Notes: generated from the letters alone by a model not told the origin. Counted from the first letter of the stretch, positions 50,608 to 61,550 are shown. The stretch is DNA of 64,000 bases from Arion vulgaris (GCA_020796225.1 CM036756.1:52618363-52682362); one strand, 5' to 3'. Translations and numbers: made by a program.

Positions 50608-50862
50608 TTCTTCTTCTTCTTTGCGTTCGTTCTTTACGACCAATTTTAGTCACTCTTTGTGTTATGTTTGATCTTTGCCAAGAACGTGTATACGTTGCAC
50701 ATTGGTTTGTAGGCCCCTAAACGCATAAACTTCTACACGCTTAGGACATGTGTATCCGATTTCATCCAAACCTCCTTAGACGCCTCTTACGACATGCGTG
50801 GCAGGTAACAGTGGTTCTATTCTTTACACCCCAAATTTGGGCCCCGGTAACCATTCGGGCAT
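50608..50862 (-). mobile_element. SINE-1 copy with perfect target-site duplication
   Basis: Minus orientation from (TTC)n TTTGCGTTCGTTC to GGTAACCATTCGGGCAT. Flanked by the 12-bp duplication CAATTTTAGTTC (50596-50607 and 50863-50874). Confidence 0.92.
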
Positions 50863-50959
50863 CAATTTTAGTTCAAAATGTAATAAGATATTAAATATTT
50901 TGATTTTAATTATTTGTAGAATTCTGTGGGTAAAGGAGGGAGAAGGGGGAAGGAAAGAG

Positions 50960-51330
50960 AATCCACTATGGTATAGTGATTAGGCCCAGCGTTCCGAAAG
51001 GTCGTGAGTTGGAACCGGACCGTGTCTTTCGATTCCTAGGATTGTTGCTGGAGCCACGGAGTTCGTGATTTGTGCAATAGTCTCGGCAGATGACATGTCG
51101 TACGATCGAGGCCACATGAACAAATCCGGTACAATGAAGTCAATCTTTCTCCTTGCAACGATTTTTATTAGTAAGAACTTAAAACACTCACAAGAAATGC
51201 TGAATGAGCATTATATCATCCACGACTTTATGTTTTTATTTGATATGTTTGTTTGTCACGGTCTAGATAAAGACCTCTTTGTCGAAACCCAGGTTGTCTA
51301 TATTTGTGTTCACATTATTTAACTTTCATT
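50960..51330 (+). mobile_element. tRNA-headed SINE-like element
   Basis: TCCACTATGGTATAGTGATT and AGGCCCAGCG form an A-box-like region, and GAGTTGGAACC at about 51006 is a B-box-like motif at the right spacing. The body carries a GATAAAGACCTC, GTCGAAAC motif at 51261-51290. No clear tail or duplication was seen, so the 3' limit is approximate. Confidence 0.6.
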
Positions 51331-51399
51331 TTAATCTCTCATTGCAATTTGTCATTACTTATTACAACATTAATTTACTTAATAGTATTACCTCTCTTC

Positions 51400-52140
51400 T
51401 CCTTCTTAGCGTTCGTTATTCACGGCCAACTTGATCATTCTTATTGTGATATATAATTAATCTTTGACAAGAATGACTGACGTTGCAATTTGATCATTCT
51501 TATTGTGATATATAATTCATCTATGACAAGAACAACTGACGTTGCAATTTGATCATTCTTATTGTGATATATAATTCATCTTTGACAAGAACGACTGACG
51601 TTGCAACTTGATCATTCTTATTGTGATATATAATTCATCTTTAACAAGAACGACTGACGTTGCAATTTGATCATTCTTATTGTGATATATAATTCATCTT
51701 TGACAAGAGCGACTGACGTTGCAACTTGATCATTCTTATTGTGATATATAATTAATCTTTGACAAGAACGACTGACGTTGCAATTTGATCATTCTTATTG
51801 TGATATATAATTAATCTTTGACAAGAACGACTGACGTTGCAACTTGATCATTCTTATTGTGATATATAATTCATCTTTGACAAGAACAACTGACGTTGCA
51901 ACTTGATCATTCTTATTGTGATATATAATTCATCTTTGACAAGAACGACTGACGTTGCAACTTGATCATTCTTATTGTGATATATAATTAATCTTTGACA
52001 AGAACGACTGACGTTGAACCCCTGTTGAAATTAGGTCCCTACTTTGTGTATGGTACCATACACAGTGTAGGTCAAGGCTACCGTTTTTCTCCTACGGGAA
52101 GTGTTTTGAGTCTATCTCGGTGACAGTCCTTAACACGTCA
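51400..52140 (-). mobile_element. SINE-1-related copy containing an internal 59-bp array
   Basis: 51402-51430 is the reversed SINE-1 tail (TTCTTAGCGTTCGTTATTCA). 52017-52140 is the other flank, matching the sequence after the single unit at 4620-4790. Ten 59-bp units lie between them. Confidence 0.75.
51431..52020. repeat. 59-bp tandem array (10 units)
   Basis: Unit TTGATCATTCTTATTGTGAT plus ATATAATTCATCTTTGACAA plus GAACGACTGACGTTGCAAC, starting at 51431, 51490, 51549 and so on. Units differ by one to three bases. The unit equals the SINE-1 segment TTAATCACTCTTTGTGATAT to AACGTGTATACGTTGCAC. Confidence 0.95.
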
Positions 52141-52208
52141 CCACAGTGTTACTGCAATCTCACTCGTATTCAATTTGTAAATAAAAATTACTTATAGTTG
52201 ATCTACAC

Positions 52209-52647
52209 CATAGATTCCCAAACTTTTACAGTCCACCGCCCACTTTGCACAACGTAAACTTTGTAACGCCCCCTCTACATTATAAAAGTTTGCCGACGCC
52301 CCTCCTCCCCACCCACATATATATACATGCTCTGTTTTCTCTTTGGCATAGAAAATTGAGATATATATTTATGTTATACTATGCCAATTTTCAAATGATT
52401 ATATGCATGAAATAGAAAATTGATGAAAAAATGGATCGTGTAAGGCGGGCATAAGATGAATTAAAATGAAGAATTCAAATTTTAAATGATTTTTATGAAA
52501 TCGCAAAATCACGAAAATAATTTATTTAAAAATTTATATGATTAATTTCTTCTTTACGGAGTCACCGACCTCTAATCGACTGAACACCCCCTTCCTAGAA
52601 GGCTTCAGCGCCCACTGGGGCGGTATCTCCCACTTTGGGAAACGCTG
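52209..52647. mobile_element. hAT MITE
   Basis: Imperfect terminal inverted repeats, CATAGATTCCCAAACTTTTA at the left and, reversed, CAGCGTTTCCCAAAGTGGGA at the right. They are flanked by the perfect 8-bp duplication ATCTACAC (52201-52208, 52648-52655). 439 bp, AT-rich inside, no coding capacity. Confidence 0.87.
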
Positions 52648-53727
52648 ATCTACACTATGACTGATTCTAGAAATAAAACTGTTTGATTCTCAGTTTGGCT
52701 GATTCTGAGTTAGACACGTTAGATGTGTATTCTCTGCTCTTCTATGTAAACTTGCCATAGACTGGCTGACGAGAGAACCATTAAAGGATAATAGCAGAGG
52801 CATTCGAAGGAAACTTACCGTAGTACTGGAAGATTTGGATTATGAGGACGCAATTAATCTTTTGGATAGCCGTTACGAGGATGCTCAAACAAAATTAGAT
52901 ACACTATCTAGAATAGCACAACCATTAGGACTCACAATTACTATAGCAACAACCAAGTGATGAGAAATACACAACAATCAGAAAATCCAATTATTTTACA
53001 AAATAAAATCATGGAAGAATCTTCGGGTTTTGTATACATGGGAAGTACAGTATAACATAACAGTGATTCGGAAAAGTACATTGGAAAACTCAAAAAAGAA
53101 AGTCATACGTTCGCTATGCTCAACAAAATCTGGAAAACCAAAGGATGAAATCTGAAAACAATGCTTCACAAATATATAGAACAATGTTCTGGGATAGTTA
53201 TTATATAGCAGTGAGTGCTGGAAAATGATCCACAACATCATGCACAAGTTGGAGACATTTCAAAATAGATGCTTAAGAAGAATCCTGCAAATTTTCTGGT
53301 CTCAAATTCCATAGAAATGAAGAACTTTTCAAACGAAGAAAGCGTGCATCCTTGGAGATCATCATTAAAAGATGATGATGGAGATGGATTGTTTATGCCA
53401 GTAGGGGCATTGGCTAGGACAGCTTTCCAATGGACAGCGGATGGGAAAAGAAGGATTGGACTCGAAAAGGAAATATGAAGAAGAAATGTGGACAAAAGAC
53501 TTGAAAGATTATGACCTGACGTGGGAAACGATTAGTAGAAAGGCGGCAACACGTTAATGGAAATCTCTTGTGGAAGCTTAATATGTCAGACGGTATAGGA
53601 AGAGAATATTTTTTTTTCCGATTCAGAAGCACTTGAGCTTTAAGCTCTTCGGTTCGCTGCCATGGACATCGTAACCCTTCGGTTCGGTGCCACGAACACC
53701 GTAAATCTGGAGAACGTGTTGCTTTTC
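52648..53727 (+). mobile_element. Degenerate LINE-like coding remnants
   Basis: Around 53020-53550 the plus strand has broken RT-like pieces: SGFVYMGSTV (FTYLGS box), ESHTFAMLNKIWKTK, RWRWIVYASRG-like sequence near 53378 and a basic C-terminus. Every frame is interrupted. Family assignment is tentative. Confidence 0.45.
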
Positions 53728-53815
53728 TGCTAGCCCGCGGAATTGAACCACACTCACAGGGGGCTTTTCACCCGTCGTCCAATGCGCTACGACACACTGG
53801 GCAGGCGGGCAAAAG
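53728..53815 (-). repeat. tRNA-derived SINE head or tRNA pseudogene
   Basis: On the minus strand GTCGTAGCGCATTGGACGAC gives a D-arm-like stem, and GTGTGGTTCAATTCCGCGGG gives a T arm with B box. The ends GCCCGC and GCGGGC can pair. The anticodon arm is poor, so this is more likely a SINE head than a working tRNA. Confidence 0.55.
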
Positions 53816-53998
53816 GAGAGGATATACATATATAATTTATTCTAGTGATTATACTGTTTGATTCACACTGTGGGTACTATTCAACAACATGGTATAACTA
53901 CCATCTACTCTGTCGTTTGTGAACCAATTTCCACTTAAATTGCCACCCACTCCCCTTTTCATTCTCAGACTATCTAGATTTTTGTATTCGTTTTTTTG

Positions 53999-56148
53999 TT
54001 CAGCCTCTTTGCGGTCAGTAAAACTACATTTTTTTGTTCAGCCTCTTTGCGGTCAGTAAAACTACATTTTTTTGTTCAGCCTCTTTGCGGTCAGTAAAAC
54101 TACATTTTTTTGTTCAGCCTCTTTGCGGTCAGTAAAACTACATTTTTTTGTTCAGCCTCTTTGCGGTCAGTAAAACTACATTTTTTTGTTCAGCCTCTTT
54201 GCGGTCAGTAAAACTACATTTTTTTGTTCAGCCTCTTTGCGGTCAGTAAAACTACATTTTTTTGTTCAGCCTCTTTGCGGTCAGTAAAACTACATTTTTT
54301 TGTTCAGCCTCTTTGCGGTCAGTAAAACTACATTTTTTTGTTCAGCCTCTTTGCGGTCAGTAAAACTACATTTTTTTGTTCAGCCTCTTTGCGGTCAGTA
54401 AAACTACATTTTTTTGTTCAGCCTCTTTGCGGTCAGTAAAACTACATTTTTTTGTTCAGCCTCTTTGCGGTCAGTAAACTACATTTTTGTTCAGCCTCTT
54501 GCGGTCAGTAAAACTACATTTTTGTTCAGCCTCTTTGCGGTCAGTAAAACTACATTTTTTTGTTCAGCCTCTTTGCGGTCAGTAAAACTACATTTTTTTG
54601 TTCAGCCTCTTTGCGGTCAGTAAAACTACATTTTTTTGTTCAGCCTCTTTGCGGTCAGTAAAACTACATTTTTTTGTTCAGCCTCTTTGCGGTCAGTAAA
54701 ACTACATTTTTTTGTTCAGCCTCTTTGCGGTCAGTAAAACTACATTTTTTTGTTCAGCCTCTTTGCGGTCAGTAAAACTACATTTTTTTGTTCAGCCTCT
54801 TTGCGGTCAGTAAAACTACATTTTTTTGTTCAGCCTCTTTGCGGTCAGTAAAACTACATTTTTTTGTTCAGCCTCTTTGCGGTCAGTAAAACTACATTTT
54901 TTGTTCAGCCTATTTGCGGTCAGTAAAACTACATTTTTTGTTCAGCCTCTTTGCGGTCAGTAAAACTACATTTTTTGTTCAGCCTCTTTGCGGTCAGTAA
55001 AACTACATTTTTTTGTTCAGCCTCTTTGCGGTCAGTAAAACTACATTTTTTGTTCAGCCTCTTTGCGGTCAGTAAAACTACATTTTTTTGTTCAGCCTCT
55101 TTGCGGTCAGTAAAACTACATTTTTTTGTTCAGCCTCTTTGCGGTCAGTAAAACTACATTTTTTTGTTCAGCCTCTTTGCGGTCAGTAAAACTACATTTT
55201 TTTGTTCAGCCTCTTTGCGGTCAGTAAAACTACATTTTTTTGTTCAGCCTCTTTGCGGTCAGTAAAACTACATTTTTTTGTTCAGCCTCTTTGCGGTCAG
55301 TAAAACTACATTTTTTTGTTCAGCCTCTTTGCGGTCAGTAAAACTACATTTTTTTGTTCAGCCTCTTTGCGGTCAGTAAAACTACATTTTTTTGTTCAGC
55401 CTCTTTGCGGTCAGTAAAACTACATTTTTTTGTTCAGCCTCTTTGCGGTCAGTAAAACTACATTTTTTTGTTCAGCCTCTTTGCGGTCAGTAAAACTACA
55501 TTTTTTTGTTCAGCCTCTTTGCGGTCAGTAAAACTACATTTTTTTGTTCAGCCTCTTTGCGGTCAGTAAAACTACATTTTTTTGTTCAGCCTCTTTGCGG
55601 TCAGTAAAACTACATTTTTTGTTCAGCCTTTGCGGTCAGTAAAACTACATTTTTGTTCAGCCTCTTTGCGGTCAGTAAAACTACATTTTTTTGTTCAGCC
55701 TCTTTGCGGTCAGTAAAACTACATTTTTTTGTTCAGCCTCTTTGCGGTCAGTAAAACTACATTTTTTTGTTCAGCCTCTTTGCGGTCAGTAAAACTACAT
55801 TTTTTTGTTCAGCCTCTTTGCGGTCAGTAAAACTACATTTTTTTGTTCAGCCTCTTTGCGGTCAGTAAAACTACATTTTTTTGTTCAGCCTCTTTGCGGT
55901 CAGTAAAACTACATTTTTTTGTTCAGCCTCTTTGCGGTCAGTAAAACTACATTTTTTTGTTCAGCCTCTTTGCGGTCAGTAAAACTACATTTTTTTGTTC
56001 AGCCTCTTTGCGGTCAGTAAAACTACATTTTTTTGTTCAGCCTCTTTGCGGTCAGTAAAACTACATTTTTTTGTTCAGCCTCTTTGCGGTCAGTAAAACT
56101 ACATTTTTTTGTTCAGCCTCTTTGCGGTCAGTAAAACTACATTTTTTC
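53999..56148. repeat. 38-bp tandem array (about 56 units)
   Basis: Unit GTTCAGCCTCTTTGCGGTCA plus GTAAAACTACATTTTTTT. Nearly identical units, with variation mostly in the T-run length (5 to 7) and a few small deletions near 54475-54520 and 55615-55660. This homogeneity suggests recent expansion or active homogenisation. Confidence 0.97.
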
Positions 56149-56218
56149 CCCAAAGCATTACAAAAGTTTTTTAATATTTGTTTGGATTCAAATTACATTA
56201 TTTTGTACATGTAACTTA

Positions 56219-56360
56219 TAATGTGCTTACATTGACTGTCTTAATGTGCTTACATTGACTGTCTTAATGTGCTTACATTGACTGTCTTAATGTGCTTACA
56301 TTGACTGTCTTAATGTGCTTACATTGACTGTCTTAATGTGCTTACATTGACTGTCTTAAT
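56219..56360. repeat. 23-bp tandem array (6 units)
   Basis: Unit TAATGTGCTTACATTGACTG plus TCT, six near-perfect copies just before the LINE fragment at 56370. Confidence 0.93.
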
Positions 56361-56369
56361 GAATTCGTT

Positions 56370-56857
56370 CATACAGTTTGGTCACTGTAGCAATGAAAAG
56401 AGCAATTTTCAACACAGTCTTTCTCCCCACATTATGCTACCAGTGCCAAACCTGGACGCTGACATCAAATGACAGAAGAAAACTAGTCATGACAGAGATG
56501 AAATTTCTACGCAGAATTCTGGGGGGTAACAAGAAGAGACCGGCTGAGAGACCAGGAAAAAAGTATGTACAATAGCAGTACTAAACTTCATCAAGAAACA
56601 ACAAATTAAATGGTTCGGTCACATAAGCAGATTACCAACAAACAGTGCACCCCAAAGAGCAATGTTGCTCCGATACAATGGGTATCAAGCAAAAGGCCGG
56701 CCACGCAAAAGATGGACCTCAGAGATAACAGAGGCGACGAAAGACACTATTTATGAAGCGCACACAAAAGCCGGTTCTAGAAATATCGTCTTATCTCGAC
56801 ACTGTGAGGCAAAACATGATTGGAGAAAAGAAAGAAAGAAGTTGGGTTGCTGATAGC
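56370..56857 (+). mobile_element. LINE RT C-terminal fragment
   Basis: Two frames joined across a break near 56572 give TVFLPTLCYQCQTWTLTSND, EMKFLRRILGGNKKR, IKWFGHISRLPTNSAPQRAM, AKGRPRKRWTSEITEATKD and the terminus HDWRKERKKLGC with TGA. These are the thumb, WFGH and GRPRxRW motifs of non-LTR ORF2. The last codons lie inside the first 46-bp unit. Confidence 0.85.
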
Positions 56858-58164
56858 AACGTTGATGACACTCTAGAAAGAAAGAAGTTGGGTTGCTGAT
56901 AGCAACTTTGATGACACTCTAGAAAGAAAGAAGTTGGGTTGCTGATAGCAACGTTGATGACACTCTAGAAAGAAGGAAGTTGGGTTGCTGATAGCAACGT
57001 TGATGACACTCTAGAAAGAAAGAAGTTGGGTTGCTGATAGCAACGTTGATGACACTCTAGAAAGAAAGAAGTTGGGTTGCTGATAGCAACGTTGATGACA
57101 CTCTAGAAAGAAAGAAGTTGGGTTGCTGATAGCAACGTTGATGACACTCTAGAAAGAAGGAAGTTGGGTTGCTGATAGCAACTTTGATGACACTCTAGAA
57201 AGAAAGAAGTTGGGTTGCTGATAGCAACGTTGATGACACTCTAGAAAGAAGGAAGTTGGGTTGCTGATAGCAACTTTGATGACACTCTAGAAAGAAAGAA
57301 GTTGGGTTGCTGATAGCAACGTTGATGACACTCTAGAAAGAAGGAAGTTGGGTTGCTGATAGCAACTTTGATGACACTCTAGAAAGAAAGAAGTTGGGTT
57401 GCTGATAGCAACGTTGATGACACTCTAGAAAGAAGGAAGTTGGGTTGCTGATAGCAACTTTGATGACACTCTAGAAAGAAAGAAGTTGGGTTGCTGATAG
57501 CAACGTTGATGACACTCTAGAAAGAAAGAAGTTGGGTTGCTGATAGCAACGTTGATGACACTCTAGAAAGAAGGAAGTTGGGTTGCTGATAGCAACTTTG
57601 ATGACACTCTAGAAAGAAAGAAGTTGGGTTGCTGATAGCAACGTTGATGACACTCTAGAAAGAAAGAAGTTGGGTTGCTGATAGCAACGTTGATGACACT
57701 CTAGAAAGAAAGAAGTTGGGTTGCTGATAGCAACGTTGATGACACTCTAGAAAGAAGGAAGTTGGGTTGCTGATAGCAACTTTGATGACACTCTAGAAAG
57801 AAAGAAGTTGGGTTGCTGATAGCAACGTTGATGACACTCTAGAAAGAAGGAAGTTGGGTTGCTGATAGCAACTTTGATGACACTCTAGAAAGAAAGAAGT
57901 TGGGTTGCTGATAGCAACGTTGATGACACTCTAGAAAGAAAGAAGTTGGGTTGCTGATAGCAACGTTGATGACACTCTAGAAAGAAGGAAGTTGGGTTGC
58001 TGATAGCAACTTTGATGACACTCTAGAAAGAAAGAAGTTGGGTTGCTGATAGCAACGTTGATGACACTCTAGAAAGAAGGAAGTTGGGTTGCTGATAGCA
58101 ACTTTGATGACACTCTAGAAAGAAAGAAGTTGGGTTGCTGATAGCAACGTTGATGACACTCTAG
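56831..58164. repeat. 46-bp tandem array (29 units) with two unit types
   Basis: Unit AAAGAAAGAAGTTGGGTTGC plus TGATAGCAACGTTGATGACA plus CTCTAG. Type 1 has AAAGAAAG and CAACGTT, type 2 has AAAGAAGG and CAACTTT. From unit 8 on these two differences always occur together and the types often alternate, giving a 92-bp higher-order repeat. Early units 2 and 4 carry the changes singly. Confidence 0.96.
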
Positions 58165-58650
58165 GCTAGTGACCAAGTCACGCGGAAATTCCGGAACAAT
58201 TTGTCAGTGTGCACACGGTACGTGTTTGGATTACATGAAACATTGATCCTTTGTTTGGGAATCTAAATGACAAGTACATGTGTAGTCGGAGTAAGACTCG
58301 CTTGGATGGTGAGACACAGGGAAAACGAAGATGTAGTAACACTAGTAACAGTTGATGTAGTAACACTAGTAACAGTTGCTGTAGTAACACTAGTAACAGT
58401 TGCACATATAAACGGACATGAAGGACTGGAGAAGGACATGGAAGGACGCATACCGACAAAGAAAAGAAGAGGAAGACCACGGAGAAGATGAATTCAGGAT
58501 GTAACTGGTGGTTTGAACATGACGGTTGCTGAGGCAGGACATCTGGCATATGAGAGAGAGAAATTCCAGAAAACTGTTGGGGTGACAAAGTTCTGTTCAG
58601 AACAAGCTATTTGATGATGAGTAACATTAGAAGTAATCATATGATAAATG
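58165..58650 (+). mobile_element. LINE RT C-terminus remnant with a small internal repeat
   Basis: Plus-strand translation gives KKRRGRPRRR, a stop, then IQDVTGGLNMTVAEAGHLAY and EREKFQKTVGVTKF, an RTE-type ORF2 end. 58331-58402 is a 24-bp unit (GTAGTAACACTAGTAACAGT) repeated three times. 58283-58320 resembles the SINE-B body. The 42-bp array follows. Confidence 0.7.
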
Positions 58651-59497
58651 GTATGTACAGACACTCACATTGAGGGATGACAAAGAACACATGTACAAAC
58701 AGACACTCACATTGAGTGATGACAAAGAACACATGTACAAACAGACACTCACATTGAGGGATGACAAAGAACACATGTACAAACAGACACTCACATTGAG
58801 GGATGACAAAGAACACATGTACAAACAGACACTCACATTGAGGGATGACAAAGAACACATGTACAAACAGACACTCACATTGAGGGATGACAAAGAACAC
58901 ATGTACAAACAGACACTCACATTGAGGGATGACAAAGAACACATGTACAAACAGACACTACATTGAGGATGACAAAGAACACATGTACAAACAGACACTC
59001 ACATTGAGGGATGACAAAGAACACATGTACAAACAGACACTCACATTGAGGGATGACAAAGAACACATGTACAAACAGACACTCACATTGAGGGATGACA
59101 AAGAACACATGTACAAACAGACACTCACATTGAGGGATGACAAAGAACACATGTACAAACAGACACTACAATTGAGGATGACAAAGAACACATGTACAAA
59201 CAGACACTCACATTGAGTGATGACAAAGAACACATGTACAAACAGACACTCACATTGAGTGATGACAAAGAACACATGTACAAACAGACACTCACATTGA
59301 GTGATGACAAAGAACACATGTACAAACAGACGCTCACAGGGAGGGATGACAAAGAACACATGTACAAACAGACACTCACATTGAGTGATGACAAAGAACA
59401 CATGTACAAACAGACGCTCACAGGGAGGGATGACAAAGAACACATGTACAAACAGACGCTCACAGTGAAGGATGACAAAGAACACATGTACAAGACT
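58651..59497. repeat. 42-bp tandem array, second family (about 20 units)
   Basis: Unit GATGACAAAGAACACATGTA plus CAAACAGACACTCACATTGA plus GG. Variants GAGTG, ACGCTCACAGGGAGG and single-base deletions (near 58960 and 59170) cluster by position. Open frames on both strands are repeat artefacts, because 42 is a multiple of three. Confidence 0.96.
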
Positions 59498-60420
59498 TTT
59501 TTTCTCTCTCGTAACAAGAAATACAAAGTTTGCAGTAAAATAAATAAAATAATCAATGAATTTTTAATAGTTGAACATTTTGAAAGTACATAAATACACA
59601 ATATTTGACAATGCACATGGTGTCTGATATATGTGATATTAAAGACCTAGCACTGATGACACGTCTAGCAAATGTATTATGTTTTATTAGATAGATTCCA
59701 TGCTTCAGTGAACAGCAGAAGATACAAAAGTAAGTTGTAAATAATGAGGTCATTCTCTTCTAGCTTCGTGCTACGTGTCATACTTTGACAGTGACGACAA
59801 ACAAGAAACATTACAAGGACAAACATGAGATTCTTGAGGAGAGTACTCAATGTAACACGAGTCATCGCAGCCAGGACGTTGTGTATATGTCCGATAAACT
59901 CGTATATGTGGCGAAGTCATCGTAGCCAGGACGTTGTGTATATGGCGGAGTCATCGTAGCCAGGACGCTGTGTTTGATTTATTTGACATTGAGGTACATC
60001 AGTGCTGGTAACACATTTCAAAAACGATCAATTCGTTTTCCACGTAAAGAGAACATTTTCCAGTGATTTCTCATCTCAATGTAGGTGAGATCAAGTTTAT
60101 AGTCCTATCTGTGACTTATAACAAAATGTCGATCCTGTATTAATATTCACCACTAAGAACACTAGATAGTTGCAAATAGATGTGTAGGCTGAAAAATCAC
60201 TGCCCAGGGAAAAAAATCAATAATAGCAATTAAAAAATGTACATCATATTTAAAATTACACCACGGGCCCTTGCCGGTGCAACGAAGTTCAAGCCCTGCC
60301 ACCGAGATCTTCCAGTGTACGATGGAGATCGGAACATATGTACTTTGTTATCATCGCTCAACTGCAGTGATGATAATCATTTCAATAAATGTTATTCTAT
60401 ATTTATATCGTTTAAAAGTT
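59498..60420. repeat. Spacer with a short tandem repeat
   Basis: 59863-59972 has three partial copies of GTCATCGTAGCCAGGACGTT, GTGTATATGGCG. A B-box-like GTTCAAGCCC lies at about 60287. Nothing else was recognised. Confidence 0.5.
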
Positions 60421-60427
60421 AGTTAAT

Positions 60428-60515
60428 TGCATATCCTTTACAGGACTTTGCGAATCAACCCCAAGCTTTTTAACGCTGTTTTGATTTTTCTAGGCATTAT
60501 TACGTTCAGTAGTTT
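60428..60515 (+). repeat. Dispersed repeat, second copy of 28789-28882
   Basis: GCATATCCTTTACAGGACTT, GCGAATCAACCCC and TAGGCATTATTACGTTCAGT match the copy in RPL17 intron 5. The class is unknown. Confidence 0.7.
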
Positions 60516-60584
60516 GCCATTGCTTTCTGAACGGGTGGTGTCATCGTCTTTTGTAAAATACACCGAAACAATTTGCAATCAAAT

Positions 60585-60668
60585 TGTCCGCAGCGTGATT
60601 CGAACTCAGAACGTTGGAGTTAATAGACCGAGTCACTATCCCCTAAGACACAGACGCCAGTATATCGT
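60585..60668 (-). repeat. tRNA-derived SINE head
   Basis: On the minus strand GTCTTAGGGGATAGTGACTC is A-box-like and TCTGAGTTCGAATCACGC holds a B box (GAGTTCGAATC). The spacing fits an internal pol III promoter. Confidence 0.6.
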
Positions 60669-61480
60669 TTACTGTATCTTTATGGCACCAGAAACAAATT
60701 ATTTCAGAGCAATCCTTGAATACTTCTTTAGTGAAATCTTGCCATGCGCTTAATCCACAGTGGAGCACAAAATGGGCGGTCAGTTCCAGGTCTGTCAGGT
60801 TTCCCCAAAGCTTAGTTTTCAGGTCGACAGCTGTGGTCACAAGCTGCACGCAGCTCCCCCAGGAGAAGATAGTCTTGCAGGACATATTTGTGTAACTACT
60901 CCGTCTGTTGACACTGGCAGGTAGCTGTTTGACTTATTTATAGCCTACACGTACATGTGTCTGTTGAGTCTGAACAATCGTAGATTTTCTCACTCGGCCA
61001 CTCAACATGTGTTCAATTAAATAATAGCAAAAATAATTTGTCCAGAACCGTTCATACAGTCGTCTACGTTCTCATAACGTACACAAGCAACGAATGTCTC
61101 GAACGTCTGTGGTAGTGTAAGTTTGTAGGAAGCAGATTTCAAGTAAAAGCTCTTTAGTGACATGGGATCATTGAGTTAATCTTACAAAGTTGACAGTCAG
61201 ATTGACGAGTTTGTCTGGCACAAATTGATGTGTATCCGCTGATGGGAGCATTGTATGCCATGGGTGACTGTGGCAACCAATTCGTTTTCATACCATGGAG
61301 TATATTAGAGAATGCGATGTTAAGCCCGTATTTGTTCATTGAACATCCGTTCAGGACGAATGATATGGTCAACATCACGCCGATCGCCTTTACTTTCCTG
61401 TGCTTTTCTGGTACGCACTTAAAACTTGGCTGATCTGAGGGTCGTTACGGTCAGACAAAACTACATTCCCATCGTAGAAT
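60669..61480. other. Spacer, no recognised features
   Basis: No conserved coding, RNA or repeat motif was recognised before the SINE body at 61441-61480. Confidence 0.35.
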
Positions 61481-61550
61481 TGAACCCGGGCCACACTTAT
61501 AAGAAGCGAGTGCACCAGCCACTATGCTATCGCAGCTCTCAATAACAAAA
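61441..61550 (-). mobile_element. tRNA-headed SINE
   Basis: On the minus strand GCGATAGCATAGTGGCTGGT (A box) and GGCCCGGGTTCAATTCTACG (B box) are at tRNA spacing. The body ATGTAGTTTTGTCTGACCG resembles the reverse of the 38-bp satellite unit at 53999-56148. Confidence 0.7.

Noticed and set aside
53728..53815. Functional tRNA gene
   Set aside because: The anticodon arm does not fold well and no T-run terminator follows. It fits a SINE head or pseudogene better.
53999..56148. CRISPR-like array
   Set aside because: The units are directly contiguous without variable spacers, and the genome is animal. It is a minisatellite.
58627..59616. Several 100-175-codon frames with CLYMCSLSSLNVSV or DDKEHMYKQTLT repeats
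   Set aside because: Frame-preserving 42-bp satellite, open on both strands and without gene context.
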